A DNA stretch of 64,000 nt, from NCBI GenBank assembly GCA_022829145.1, contig CM040748.1, positions 8,113,501 through 8,177,500 of the forward strand, written 5' to 3'. Positions within the stretch are counted from its first letter, which is position 1, and every line of letters starts with the position of its first letter. The DNA comes from Albula goreensis (lineage: Eukaryota; Chordata; Actinopteri; Albuliformes; Albulidae). Shown here one piece after another: positions 1 through 14,165 of the stretch. The position numbers and the translations under genes are program-made. The notes under the pieces were generated by a model. The model was given only the letters and a program-made list of their open reading frames with translations. It was not told the DNA's origin and did not search any database.

Positions 1-354
1 TGGTATTCAATATTTTTTCTTAAATATGGGCTGGTTTTCCCAGTTCTGTGAAATGTATCTCCTTGGAATTTCATTTCTGCGGACCCCAGCATCAGATACA
101 TTTTACAGCATAGATTTAGTGCCAATATATAACATATAAAGTGATTTAATGGTTTGAATATAGAATGTTTTGACAAGAGAATTGATATTTTACAAAATGC
201 CTTTCATTTCCATGTCTTTCCTCCTGACGTGGAAAAAAAACTTATTTCCATACCTAACCTATTTATGTGTTGAAGTGGCACCCTGGCCTCTAAGAATGCA
301 GGTGTCTGTTAGTTGGACAACAAGCCCCATGTTGACCCAAAGATAGCATAACTT

Positions 355-1000
355 GTGATCCTTCCAGATGAAGCCCTCAGACAGGCACCTGCTGTCCCTG
401 GCCCCAGTGCAGATGACTCATTTGCCGCTGGCCGTGGTGCATGCCATTCCGGAACTGAGTCTCTAATGAACAGCCTAAACAATGCTGTATTCCAGGCACT
501 TGCTCTCATCACAAGGAAACCAGGTTGGCTTGTCACTGCTCACAGTGTCCCAGCACCAGGTCTGGTTGGCCTAGTCAGTTCTTCCAGAATAGGCCAAGAG
601 AATGCTTTGAGCACCTGGTCAAATCTTACTTGGTAGTTGAGAGAAGTGCAGAGGTAGCAATGACAAGGGCCCAGTTTGTTTCCCCAACCATAACCTAGCT
701 TCTCAGTGTGGCACCATCAGCCCCTGGGGCTGTTACTCAGCTGCTCCTCAGAATACGCAACTGTGCAGTGACTGCTGAATGGCACCATCAGTACATGGGA
801 CTACCCTCATACTTGCCCAAACTTAGTTTCCTAGTTTGGCACAAACTTCGTTTCCTAGTTCCCAAAAATGATGGCAGTTTGAGTGCTGTTCTAAATCTAC
901 AGAATCTCAACAAATTGCCTTTGTTCTATCTCTTGTCCATGGATGTTCTGTTCTCCATTCCGTAGCCAAAGGAGAATGGCTCACAATAGCTCACAGTGGA
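355..1000 (+). mobile_element. Faint reverse-transcriptase retroelement fossil (DIRS- or Ty3-like)
   Basis: A stretch around 835-920 reads FLVPKNDGSL followed by VLNLQNLNK, resembling the conserved block of retroelement reverse transcriptases (VPKKDGxLRPxxDxRxLN). The order and spacing suit a DIRS or Ty3-type element. The copy is old and clearly broken; no terminal repeats were found and its limits are guesses. The upstream open stretch from 355 may be part of the same fossil. Family assignment is weak. Confidence 0.3.
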
Positions 1001-2576
1001 GAGAACTGTGATTCGCCTTCAAAGGTGGTCTTATCAGTTTACCCTACTGCCACTGCCATTGAGCCTTTCCTTATCTGAAGAGTGTTCAAATGTTGTATAA
1101 GTACAGCTGTTTCTCCTCTCAGAATGTGATGCCTAAATGTTTTACCATGTTTGGGCATCCAGGCACCCATACGACAGATGGAAATTTTCCAAACTGCCAA
1201 AACAGTAGCCCAAATTACCAAGCTAGGACAAATAATGAATCATGAGAAACATAAGCGCACTCCTGAACAAAACCATACGCTGTATTGACATGTCGCTCAA
1301 CTCATGAACTCTGACAGCATGCCTACCTCCCTTCATAGACACATCCAGTTTTGCTAAATCTTTCAAGCCATCCCACAAGATAAACATTCCATGTATCATC
1401 TGGTATTCATACAAGCAATTCTTTGGGCACCCATTTACTTGGTCAGCTTGGACAGTTTTTTATTGCATGTGGTAAAAGTTGTAAATGTGATTTTACGCAG
1501 GCAAACCTTTAGTAAATCTGGCCCTTAATGTAGATTGTCTGGACCAGGGAAGACGAAAATGTAGTAGTACTGACTTCACCAAAAAAACCCCACAATCCTA
1601 GAGTACAGAAATGGCACTTAAAATACCCTTCAAGACTAACAATGACATGATTTATAGCTCTAGGACTGCTAAACAAACAGAATTCCATATAAATCCTATG
1701 TGTTTATAGAAGCATCTTATTAGTAATATATAACTGCAAGAGACTGCCGCACTGTGAGAACAATGAGTTTATTGATTAAAATGACCAGGAGGAACCACAT
1801 GAATTGAGAGAATGTTCCAACAAAACAGTTGTGGCCTCACTCCTCTGCCAGCTGAAAAGGAGAAATATTACTGTAACTAAGCACAGCTTTTTAGTTAACT
1901 GGGAAAAATAATTAACCTGAGGTCAATAGATGGTATAATGGAGGCCTCACATTTTGAAATACATAAAAGCCGTATTAGGTGTCCACCTACAAAATTGCTC
2001 ATTATGTGTGGGAAGGACTGCTTTTCGCAATTGAAAAATAATTTGAAAGACTTTTACAGCTTAGGTCTGCAGTTGGACAAACGTGTACTGTGACACAGCT
2101 GGTGGTGTGGGTCAGATATACATCACACAGAATTGTGGAGGAGCATTTGCTTAGTATGATTGCAATGGCAGGTTAGACACAAGGGTCTGACCACTAATGA
2201 GAAACTGATGGTTGTACTGTGTAGGAGGTCTGGAATTATCAATTTGCCTTTCTACAATTTCAAATAATGAGTAAGAAATAATTCAGCCTTAAAATAAACA
2301 GTCAACCAAATTATAAGAAGAAAATAAGAATGGAATATATCTCTAATTAATATGGCATGTCCAAGTTTTCATGGTAAGTAAAATGCAGTCAAAATGACTA
2401 ACCAAATGCTGGGATATGTAAGATGCAGGTGCTGGACGAACGTTAGCATGTGAGGTACATTTTAATAAACTGTAAATTCCAGTATATGCTTTGTGTTTTC
2501 TAAGCTGTTGTGAGATTTAAAAGGCTTAATACCTTGTAATGGAATTCTTATTACAGAAACAAAATTAAATGCTTAC
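1001..2576. other. No gene seen
   Basis: AT-rich sequence without a supported exon, RNA gene or bounded repeat. The first few hundred bases may still be residue of the reverse-transcriptase fossil. Confidence 0.4.
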
Positions 2577-2742
2577 CTGTTGCCGTGCAATAAAACTGAT
2601 GTCTATTTCCTCTGAGGGTGCAGAGCAAAGTGTCACAATTACACTGAACATCACTAAAAGAGCCTGAGGATATTGAGGGTGTGCGGAGGAAGGCCAGGGA
2701 GGAGCCTTCAAAATCTGCATAATACACGTCTCCAACACAATT
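2577..2742 (-). CDS. Orphan exon-like segment of an unrecognised cysteine-rich protein
   Basis: On the minus strand a 166-nt open segment is framed by a good acceptor (pyrimidine-rich run then CAG, just above 2742) and a strong donor (GTAAGC, just below 2577). It reads NCVGDVYYADFEG near its start and CNCDTLLC then FYCTATG near its end, so it carries five cysteines in a short span, as in an extracellular domain. I do not recognise the family. No neighbouring exon joins it with certainty, so it could be one exon of a minus-strand gene extending to the left or right, or a chance open frame. Confidence 0.35.
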
Positions 2743-5240
<2,498 letters not shown>

Positions 5241-7611
5241 TACCAGTATTTGGTCTAGCACATAGGGATGAAATGCTGCCATGGTATCTGTATAGTTTTT
5301 GAGGGTAATAAATGTCTTATAGGGACATTTCACTCTGGAAACACCTACTGCCTCTTTGCCCCTGGTGTGTCTTTGTGAACTGGGAAGAATCATTTTCTGT
5401 TTGGCTTCCCGATGTTTTATGCTAGTCTGTTTACACCTCATCCGAACCTCCGTTCACCTCCATTCATTTCATGACACACCCTTGTATGTTAATCGTTTGA
5501 AAGTATATGAGCCACAGTGACACTGAACATTATAGTTTTATCTAACTTACTTCCTTAAGTTTAATTTTGTAGAGCTAAGATTTGTAGAGCTAAGATGGTA
5601 CAAAAGTCAACGGTACCATCTTACCCTTTAAACATTTCCTAATTTAATAAAGTATGTCGTATTATTTTAGATATAAATGTAATAATTTTCCCAATGTCAT
5701 TCTTCCAGAGCAGTGTTTTTTTCAGTTTTTACTGAAATAACTTTAGAAATGTACTGCTCTGACAGAAGCAAATGGCTAGGGGCCAAACTTTAAGTATCTA
5801 AAAATATGCTGAACAACAGTTTAACTTGTAGGACAAGTGTTCAACATCCACAAAAGATAATAAGGTCTGCTGTTTAAGCCAGTATCAGCTTGGGCACCCT
5901 GGGACTGAGCTGAGCCACTGCTCCATATGCAGTTTTCTATTCCAAATTTTAGGGAAACAATGCTGTTCCATGGGAACACCCTTTACTAGTAAATATAAAA
6001 AGTAGCTCACCAACAATCTGTGAATACAAACCAAATACAGCATTTACAAAGAGAAACTCATTGAGACCTTTTAGGCCTGGCCACCTCAAATTTAAATGTT
6101 GGAATGGAAGTAGTTAACAGTTTTGGAGAAAAGCTTTTTTCACGACTGTAGAATATAGCCAGATACATACCAGAATGTCTCTGCTAGTTAGCCTGCAAAC
6201 ATGCATATTTGTTCAATATTGACAGAATTTGAGAGAGCTGAGAAGGGTGGTCCAGACTTGTATTTGTTTGTCTGAATATACTGTTGCAAAGCTTGTGTTG
6301 AATGATACTAATGACTGTGCGTCATTAATGATAATAAGTATGATAAGACAAAATTTATTTTCATTATATTTTCTAAAAAATCCTTATATTTACATTACCC
6401 TGTAATCTATGCTAAATCAATAAAGGATTGAAACACAAAAAAATTCTGTAAGCAAGATTAATTTTTCAAATTTAGGATTAACAATTTTTAAGTGAGCTTT
6501 CCATTAATTATCTTGGAACATTTTATTACTTATACAATATAATATTTATTAAAAACATTGATGATCATTTTCACTGACATTTAGACAAGCTCTCACAATA
6601 TTGTTTGTTCTGCATTGATTTATTTCTGAACATTTTGTGGGAATGTAGCTTTTCCAGTTGCTTTAAATACAGTGAGTCATGTTTAAACTGCATGGTTAAA
6701 GTTTCATTGAAGTTGGCTCACTGTGCAAAACCCAATAAAAGGTTTAAAAATGTTTAGTGGTTGTATTTTTTAGGTGTATCAGATACACCAATAATTGCAC
6801 TCTTCACTTTTCCTGAATTCAGGGAATATTGGCATTTTAATTTAATGACTGATGATTCTTCATTTTACATGCTCACAGAACGCCACATGTTTTAATCTCA
6901 TGAGCTGCACTTGCACATTATGCTGTGCTCCTGTTAATTATGTCAACACAGGACCCCAAACCACTGATACACTGCCTTTATTAATCTTATCATTAGAATA
7001 TCTTATTGCAGCAGTTTTGTTGTAGGAAGTTTTGTTTTTGATTACATTTTAACACCATTTTAAAATAACAAATAGATAGCAAAAAACAACCCCAACAAGA
7101 GGCTCAGAAAATCACCCATGTGTAAACAGCTCTGATATAACACAGCACAGTATTATTCAGCTGGATTAGTCATCAGAAATGAGGATTTCTGTTGAGAGAG
7201 AATGCAGCTGTTCCAGTCACTTAACTAGTGACCAAAATGAGTCACCATTTAGCTCTCAGGAGTAAATGAGACCCACCCTGAGTTGAGCTATATATAGTGA
7301 TACCAGGAGTACATAAAATATCACCTCATGTTTTGTATTTATATATTAAGCAAATTAACTTTATAATTGTTTACATTTATAATCTTCACGAGAATAGATA
7401 TAATTGATATATTGATAAATGATCCCAAAATGCCACATCTAAGGTTGCCACATTGAAAACTGACATCTATAAACATTAAAATCACCATTTTCAATTCACC
7501 ATTAAAATGAAAACATTGCACAGTTTTTATTTTTTTTTAAATCAAATGTTTATTTTTTCATCTCTCTATATCAGTCATTCTGTTTTCATAATTTTTTTAC
7601 TTTTTTCACAG
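5241..7611. other. No gene seen
   Basis: AT-rich sequence. A 15-bp tandem duplication lies at 5566-5595. No supported coding exon or RNA gene. Confidence 0.4.
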
Positions 7612-7737
7612 CTGAACAGTGGAAGAGGTGCCCAGTTCATGATGCACTTGAGAGAACCGCTTCTTGGTGTAATACAGACCTGTCAGTGTGAAGAAAGCTG
7701 TTGGATTATGACATGTATGGGAGGATTAGATAAATAA
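7612..7737 (+). CDS. Possible terminal exon, unknown gene
   Basis: A textbook acceptor (a long T/C run then CACAG) ends at 7611 and is followed by an open frame of 41 codons to TAA. The frame includes QFMMHLREPLLGV and a cysteine cluster QTCQCEESCWIMTC. No donor exon upstream could be matched and the peptide is not recognised, so it may be the last exon of a small gene, of a non-coding RNA, or chance. Confidence 0.18.
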   Translation: MNSGRGAQFMMHLREPLLGVIQTCQCEESCWIMTCMGGLDK

Positions 7738-8039
7738 GAGCTCCTATTTATGAGAGCTCTTTCATTCATTCATGTCCCTTTGTTATATTGTTCAGCAGAG
7801 AGACAACATCTTGAATTGAAGAAGACCTGAAAAAAACAGGGCCATTAGCTAACAATATTTTCCACCAATAAAACACTAATAATCTCACATAACCTCACTA
7901 CAAACTTCAAGTGACTACAGACCATTAATTAAGCCTTCACTCAAAACAAGCATAACCAGCTCCGAATGTGGAGTGGATTGCTGTGCTTCTTCTTATGTGT
8001 TGCGTAGGCAACGTTTATGGTTTGTGTTGGTCTTCAGTC

Positions 8040-8700
8040 ATAATAAGAACTGTTGTTCATTAACTTTATAAAGATGATATTTATGGTAGGGCTTCCATTC
8101 AGACTCCACTGGTAACCAACACCAACCATTTGTATGTGCAACAATGTATAAACTGGTATGATGAACAAACAACCCGACCTTCTGAGCAATGGAAGAACAA
8201 CCTATAAACTGACGAGTCATTGTTTACTCATCTGAGCAAGTCTATGATCGGTTTGGAGAAAGTGGCTTTGCCTTTCCTAAACCTTTCCATGGTAGATAGG
8301 GATGAGTAACTAACTCATGGTGGTTATTGGGTCCAATTATTAATCTACAGGGTAATGGTATAGCCATGGATTAGGTAACCAGATGCATTTTATGATGCAA
8401 CCTTTTGTTACTCAAGATGTGTCCATATAGCAAGATGATATTATTCCTATAAAACTGCTAAAGGGGTTCAGGATGAAGTCAAACACCTTTCAAGTTCTCC
8501 GAAATCACCACATCTAACCACCATTGAACCCTTATGGGATATTCAGCAATTTGGTTTTCTGCCTCCATCATTTCTTGTATAACAGAAGTATAAGAATGAC
8601 TGAAGCTGTTATGAAGACAAAAGGTGGTGTAAATCTTTCTTTTTAAACTGTGAGCACAGCTTGATTCTTTCCAACCACCTGGTTAATGATGCTACACAAA
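8040..8700 (+). mobile_element. Degraded Tc1-like DNA transposon
   Basis: Two transposase landmarks survive in order on the plus strand: TDESLFTH at 8209-8232, matching the catalytic DExxF region of Tc1 transposases, and SPKSPHLTTIEPLWDI near 8496-8543, matching the SPDLNPIExLWD signature before the last catalytic acid. The frame between them is shifted and interrupted many times, so this is an old inactive copy. Terminal inverted repeats were not found; the ends given are approximate. Confidence 0.6.
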
Positions 8701-9860
8701 AGATGTTCAAACCCAGCTGGCGGACACTAAAGTTGCATGGAGGAATGCTTTTATTTTTTCTGTTTGCTTTTTTCTTTGAGTTTATTCTCATGCTATTTTC
8801 TTACATTGTTTTGGGTTACACCACAAAAACCAGCCGAACAAGAGGATAATTCCTTTGAACTATAATTTTTCTAACATTGATAAGTGGGAATGTTAGGGTG
8901 TGACAGTTTTGCAGCTTGGTATGTGATGAATGTTCCCAGTTCATTGACAGGATTCTTTTCAGTTACTGCCCTCTTTAAGCATGTCACTGTTGGCATAACA
9001 CCTGGGTAATTCCATAAGTTAATGGACTAATGACAGCTTTGACGTTAAAACTCATGATGGTTGTTCAATGACACTTACGTTTGCATTTAACTTGCATTAT
9101 GTTCTATTCAATTGTGGGACATCATATCCTGTAATGGAGAAGAGCACCGGATGTATCAGATGTTTTTTACTCTCTTGTATCTTTCATGCTTCCCATCATA
9201 TTTTTATATATGCACTTCTCTTTGTATTGGTCAGTATAAATTGGTTATAATCCCATCTAAATGTCAAGTAAGGCTTGAATCCTATTCATTCACTTGTAAG
9301 CTCGCTGTAAGCCACTGTAAGCCATTGAAGCTCACTGTAGCATCATAATCTTATATGAGTTTATTAAAATGGTAGTTAAAAGGGTGTGTTTACTAGACAC
9401 TTTTTGTTGAAAAATGTAGGAGCACTAATGGCTGAGGTGAGGAGACTCTCTGAGGATGCGACAGCAGGATGCGGAGAGGTAGATCCCGCAGAAACATCTC
9501 CCAGGGGGTAGTTAGTAAGCACAGGGGCACTGGAATCAGCAACGGGACCCAGAGAAAGCAAACAAGGCACATGAGACTGTCCTCGGCAGGTGGCTTTATG
9601 TAATCAGTACTAAGAGTGGTATGACAGTGAGGTAGAGAAAAAAAAGGTTAGTGGCAGCATGCCATGCTCCACCCAGTGTGCCAGACAAAGTAGCGTGACT
9701 CCCTGCCATCTCTTAATAACAGAAAACAACAGGTGTTTATTGGATTTTTCATTAATGCACAATTTGGAACTTTGGCTGGAATGAATGGCTGTAACTTTTA
9801 TAGAACATTGAATTGTCTCACCAGGACAGGCCTTCGTGGCATGAAAACAGCGTCGCAGGA

Positions 9861-10075
9861 GAGAGTTTTGATGTGGGGGAGGGGGCGCAAAGAGGTCTCA
9901 ATTTTTAAGCTTATACAATATGTATTTTTTTTCGAAAGTGGGGGGGACGGATTGGGATCCCTACGAAACTTGCACTTTTGAAAAAAATATACATATTGTA
10001 TAAGCTTAAAAATGGAGACTTTTTGCTTACAGTTTGATCCCTCCCCACTTCAAAAAACTGCACCCCAGCATGAAA
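9861..10075. repeat. Large imperfect inverted repeat (hairpin or two head-to-head repeat copies)
   Basis: The segment 9895-9941 is nearly the exact reverse complement of 9973-10020; both arms contain AAGCTTATACAATATGTAT. The spacer is about 30 bp and includes a GGGGGGG run and GGATTGGGATCC. Weaker pairing extends outward through G-rich stretches (near 9873-9888 against 10038-10052). It could be a foldback element or two facing copies of one short repeat. Confidence 0.75.
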
Positions 10076-11024
10076 ACCTTAATGGTAGTTTCTCAATAGC
10101 CAAACAAGGAAACCTAAAGGCTACATCTGCTACATCTGTACCTGCCTTCACAGATGAAATAATGCATGGGTATCAAAGGCTGATGTTTCTAAAAATGTCC
10201 AGGTGCAGTTCAATCAGGGAACTCATTTGGTCCCTTAAAGTTGTATTAAATTTACATTCCCAAACAGCTTGCACAAACGTGAATACTGTTCAGTTAGACA
10301 CATTTTAATGGTGTACAAAAATAATACGTCCATGAACCTCAGCACTGTTGGTAGCACCACTCTCATGTTCTTTGTCAGAAATATCCTTTAAAAAAAAGCT
10401 CTTTATTTCCTTGTACAAATTGCTGCAGTTGTTAGGTAGCTAAATTGCCACATACAATGTATGACAGTATGTATTAAGAATACAGACAGACAAGCGTTTT
10501 AACTAACACAAGTATTATGCATTATAAGTATATATAAATTATGTATTATTAAGTAAATTAAGTATTTAGTTCAGTGATGTGCTCTAAGTATGTAATTTAG
10601 CATCATTACTGGCCTGCTGCTCCACCCTGAGTGCTAAAGCAGCTAAGCAGTACACATAATACAGTGTTTGTCTGGTCTGTTTGAACAATTTTTTTTTGCA
10701 GAGCTCCAATACCAGGCCAGTGAAATCCCCTCAAATCTGTAAAACGAAAGTACACACAACAGGGAGTGTTAAAAGACTGTCTAACAGGTGCTGACATATT
10801 CAACAGATGAGACAATGGTAGGTTTGTTGATTTTATGCTTGTTTTGTGGTATTTTGTAATCGACTCCTGAAATTCCTGCCAGTCACCTTAAATGTGCAAC
10901 TATGTTTCCCATGCAGTTCTTCTGGTTAATCGTATGCAGTCATGACCTGGCATGATCCCAGTTTAGATATTTAAAATGGTGGTTGTTATTTGACTCACCC
11001 ACAGTTTTTTTTTTTTTTTTTTTA

Positions 11025-12927
11025 CAGTTTTTCTTAGTCGCTTTGGTGCATTTTCTCACATCACTATTTACATTTGCACAACAGTTAGTACAAACTGCAA
11101 AACAATTAGTACAAACTGCAAAACCTAGTTGATAACCTCTCACTCTCAGGGATTATGTCCCTGTAAAGAGCGTCTAAAAAGGTCAGCAGATGTTGTGTGC
11201 TGTATGGACCAAGACGGGGGATATGGGTGAGGATGCCGTTTTCTGAGATGGCTGCACACATAGTAATGTTCCCTCCTCGATGGTCTGGGACATCAATGGT
11301 TGCTCTCTGTCCAATGCGATTCCTTCCACGCCTTCTACCTTTTGCCAGAGTGAAACCCACCTCATCAAGTTATATGAATGTGTGCAGCGGTTTCCTGGCC
11401 TCCAGCTCCAGTACATGCTTTATCACAGAAGAGGGAGCGAGAAAAACTATAACAACTTTTCCCGTGTAACACAATGCATTTTGGACAACATATTGTACAG
11501 TATGCACTGTGAATACACATACACAGAACTGTCATGTAAGTGTGGTGCATGGCACTACACAAAGTAAACAGTTTACAGCACTGAACATAAGGGTATGCAT
11601 AGAACATATATATTTCACCCATACACACTGGTGAGGGATCTCCTTCACTCTTCACTGTCGCTGTTCCGTTCAAATGGGACATTGTACAATTGTTTCATGC
11701 GCATTTCATTTCTCCTGAGCACTCTGTCAATTGTAGCGTTTGAAACGGATTCAATATTTCCAAAGATGTTGTCATCCTCTATAACATCACTTTGTATCTC
11801 TCTCAACCTTACTTCATTGTTTGCAATCACCATTGCACAAATGGCTTCCTCTTGTTGCGGAGTAAAAAGGGCCCTCTTCCACCTCTGCAAGGTTGTCTTG
11901 CAATCCTATGTGGTGCAGAGTAAAATTACAGTAAATATCACAAATGTTTACAGTAACACTACTGTACACTACAGTACACTAAGTCTGTGCTGCAGTAAAG
12001 CTGTAAGTGTAAATGTAAAATGTAAAAAGTGACAAAGTGAAGCTTGCAGTTGTCCCACTGCAAGCTTCATGTATGACACAATGACAGTAGTGCAGTGCAG
12101 ATTGTTTCATGCTGAATTACTGTCCATTATACACACCAGATCTCCCGACGAAATGTTTGAATGATTGAATTTACAGTGGTTCTCCCAACATTTGGCTACA
12201 TCCTTTGACCAGCCTCAGCCATTATGAGGCCGTGATTGACAACATGATCCACAACTGTAGCCCTGATTTCATCAGGAATCCGCCTATGTGCTTGGCCTCT
12301 TCCTCCCCTTCCTTCCCGCATCCTCACCCCTCTTCCACGAGGCTGACCCTCCATTTCTGTGTCACAGCATTGTAGAAATGGTACACACTATGTCCTGCTT
12401 GGTTCATATCCGCTTGTAAAGGGGGGGCTCATGGGATTCAGCTCTGAGTGACTGTGGAGAAGTGGCTTATCATTGGTTGCAACTAATGCTTCACACATCC
12501 CTTCTCATCAGTGAAAGCTGAGGTTCACCTGAGAGAAATAGTTCAATTTAGGAGACATTTTCAGGAAAAGAAAAAGATAAAAATGTATAAAATTTGCCAG
12601 ACAGATTTTGGTTACTAGTGAAACTAGTATGTAATGACTCAAGAAATGAAATGTGGACTATTGGTTTTATAGGGAATGACTATTCAGCATTCACAAGTAT
12701 AGTTCATTTTGACTGACATGACATAAGCAAATGATAATGTTACAAAACAGCAGAGAGTTGTATGAAAGCAACTGATGCATGTCCAAAAGCATTTGCAGTT
12801 TGTTGGAAGGAATGAGAAACTGCTACTATGCTGTGCACAAATGACTAAATGTAGTGGAAGTTGAACTAACTCTTGTGCAAATGTTAATAGTGATGTGAGA
12901 AATGCACCAAACGACTGAGAAAAACTG
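11025..12927 (-). mobile_element. IS630/Tc1-mariner-type transposon with ~70-bp terminal inverted repeats and TA duplication
   Basis: The left end (from 11025, CAGTTTTTCTTAGTCG) and the right end (ending 12927) are inverted copies over about 70 bp and are flanked by TA (11023-11024 and 12928-12929), the target duplication of this superfamily. Inside, on the minus strand, are pieces of one transposase: an Arg/Gly-rich N-terminus and helix-turn-helix starting at ATG 12354 (MEGQPRGRGVRMREGRG), a middle block near 11645-11890 ending MKQLYNVPFERNSD, and the first catalytic region near 11106-11375 (GFTLAKGRRRGRN, RGGNITMCAAISENG). The N-terminal exon carries an in-frame TAG at 12196-12198 where the family has Gln, and the C-terminal LNPIE half is missing, the frame running instead into the left terminal repeat. 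The copy is therefore internally deleted and inactive. Confidence 0.85.
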
Positions 12928-13311
12928 TAATATGAAGGCAATGCCTTCATGGAGAATTAATAGATAATACACTCTAGTCATGATCGCATCTCTTCCCATG
13001 TTGGTATCCATGGCAAAATAACCCCCTCTGCAGTTAAGAATGTGTACTATTTACCCATAATACAGTCCCTTTAGATTTTTTCAGAAATGGAAAAATCCAC
13101 AGTGGATGCATTTTGGAAAAACAGCTTTTCTGCAATATTCAGCTGGACAAAACTTTTGGCCTAAAATTTTAACCCTGTTTATAGAATGTAGAAAAAATTA
13201 ATTCACCCAAATCAGTCACTAACTGTTGTACCTATCAACGATTTGCCTATTTCAACAATACTTCAGCAAACACATGCTTGTCTACATTTGACAGTATTTT
13301 GTGTTTCTTAC

Positions 13312-13368
13312 CAATGGAAAGTATGATGTATTCCTATTTAGCGTGAACAGGTACGGCTGCATTTCCAT
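13312..13368 (-). CDS. Possible first coding exon of a divergent minus-strand gene
   Basis: Reading minus from ATG at 13368, 19 codons (MEMQPYLFTLNRNTSYFPL) end exactly at a strong donor, TTG then GTAAGA. It lies about 800 bp from the MFSD11-type gene start on the opposite strand, a layout suiting a shared promoter. The peptide is not recognised and no second exon could be tied to it. The transposon at 11025-12927 would lie in its first intron. Confidence 0.2.
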
Positions 13369-14165
13369 TTGGATGACCAGTCGGTCAGAAACGATGAGGT
13401 TCTAGCTCTTTCTATGGGAAGGTACTCTGAAAAACTGTTATGTAGATTTCAGAATGAATTTGTTGCAGAAAACTGCTGTAAAGAAGTTCGTTTTGAACTG
13501 AAGATTGAAGAACCTCAATTAGTTCACTGACAACCTTTTCTACAGAGCCCATGGGAAACATGGGAAAGCAAACCCATTTCAATATATCCACGTTACAACG
13601 TAGAAACGTTACTGGCTGTGACAGACTTAATACAATGTAGGAAATCTGTTTGGAGAATCGGTGGCTGCAGTTTAGGAAGACACAGGAGTCGAGCAACGTC
13701 GTTTTAGGATGAGTCTTTCAAAGAAACCAAATTATTCCGCATTAAATACAATTGCTACATCGAAAACGATCTGATACGAAACACAAAAACGTAATCTCAG
13801 TCGGCTTAGTTTTGGTGTCCAGCGGCAAAGTTGTTTAAAAGCATTTAATTTTTGATTGAGATTTCACGATGTTTAAATTAGCTTCAGCTACTGTGAAGAG
13901 AAGGCGGAGTAATGGGTCCAGACCCGCTCCAGATTTTATGGAAAGTAAGGAAAAAAGTTACGCACCATCATTTGTCTGGTTTTTGGCATAGGCTACTACT
14001 GTATCTGCTAAATTACGCTATTTTACTAAACTGGCATCCCCAGTCTTTATAAGAAGACATTCACTAATACTAAACTTTGCATGATAATTAAGTGTGATGT
14101 TTTAATCTGACGTTTCTTTTGTAACTGAAATTGTTCGAAGCTCCCTTGTGAAATATCGCCTTATA
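13369..14165. promoter_or_regulatory. Probable 5' flank and promoter region of the MFSD11-type gene
   Basis: This interval precedes the MFSD11-type start codon and includes more CG dinucleotides than the flanking AT-rich DNA. A short open segment from ATG 13869 (MFKLASATVKRRRSNG) ends at a GTAAGG donor near 13945, but it is out of phase with exon 2 of the gene, so it is at most an untranslated or alternative first exon. No TATA box is assigned. Confidence 0.3.

Noticed and set aside
11183-11682. Overlapping open frames in both directions
   Set aside because: They are other-frame readings of the transposon's transposase and non-coding parts.
13869-13945. Upstream coding exon of the MFSD11-type gene (MFKLASATVKRRRSNG)
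   Set aside because: It ends in a phase that does not fit exon 2, and the gene already has a complete first exon at 14166-14255 matching the family start.
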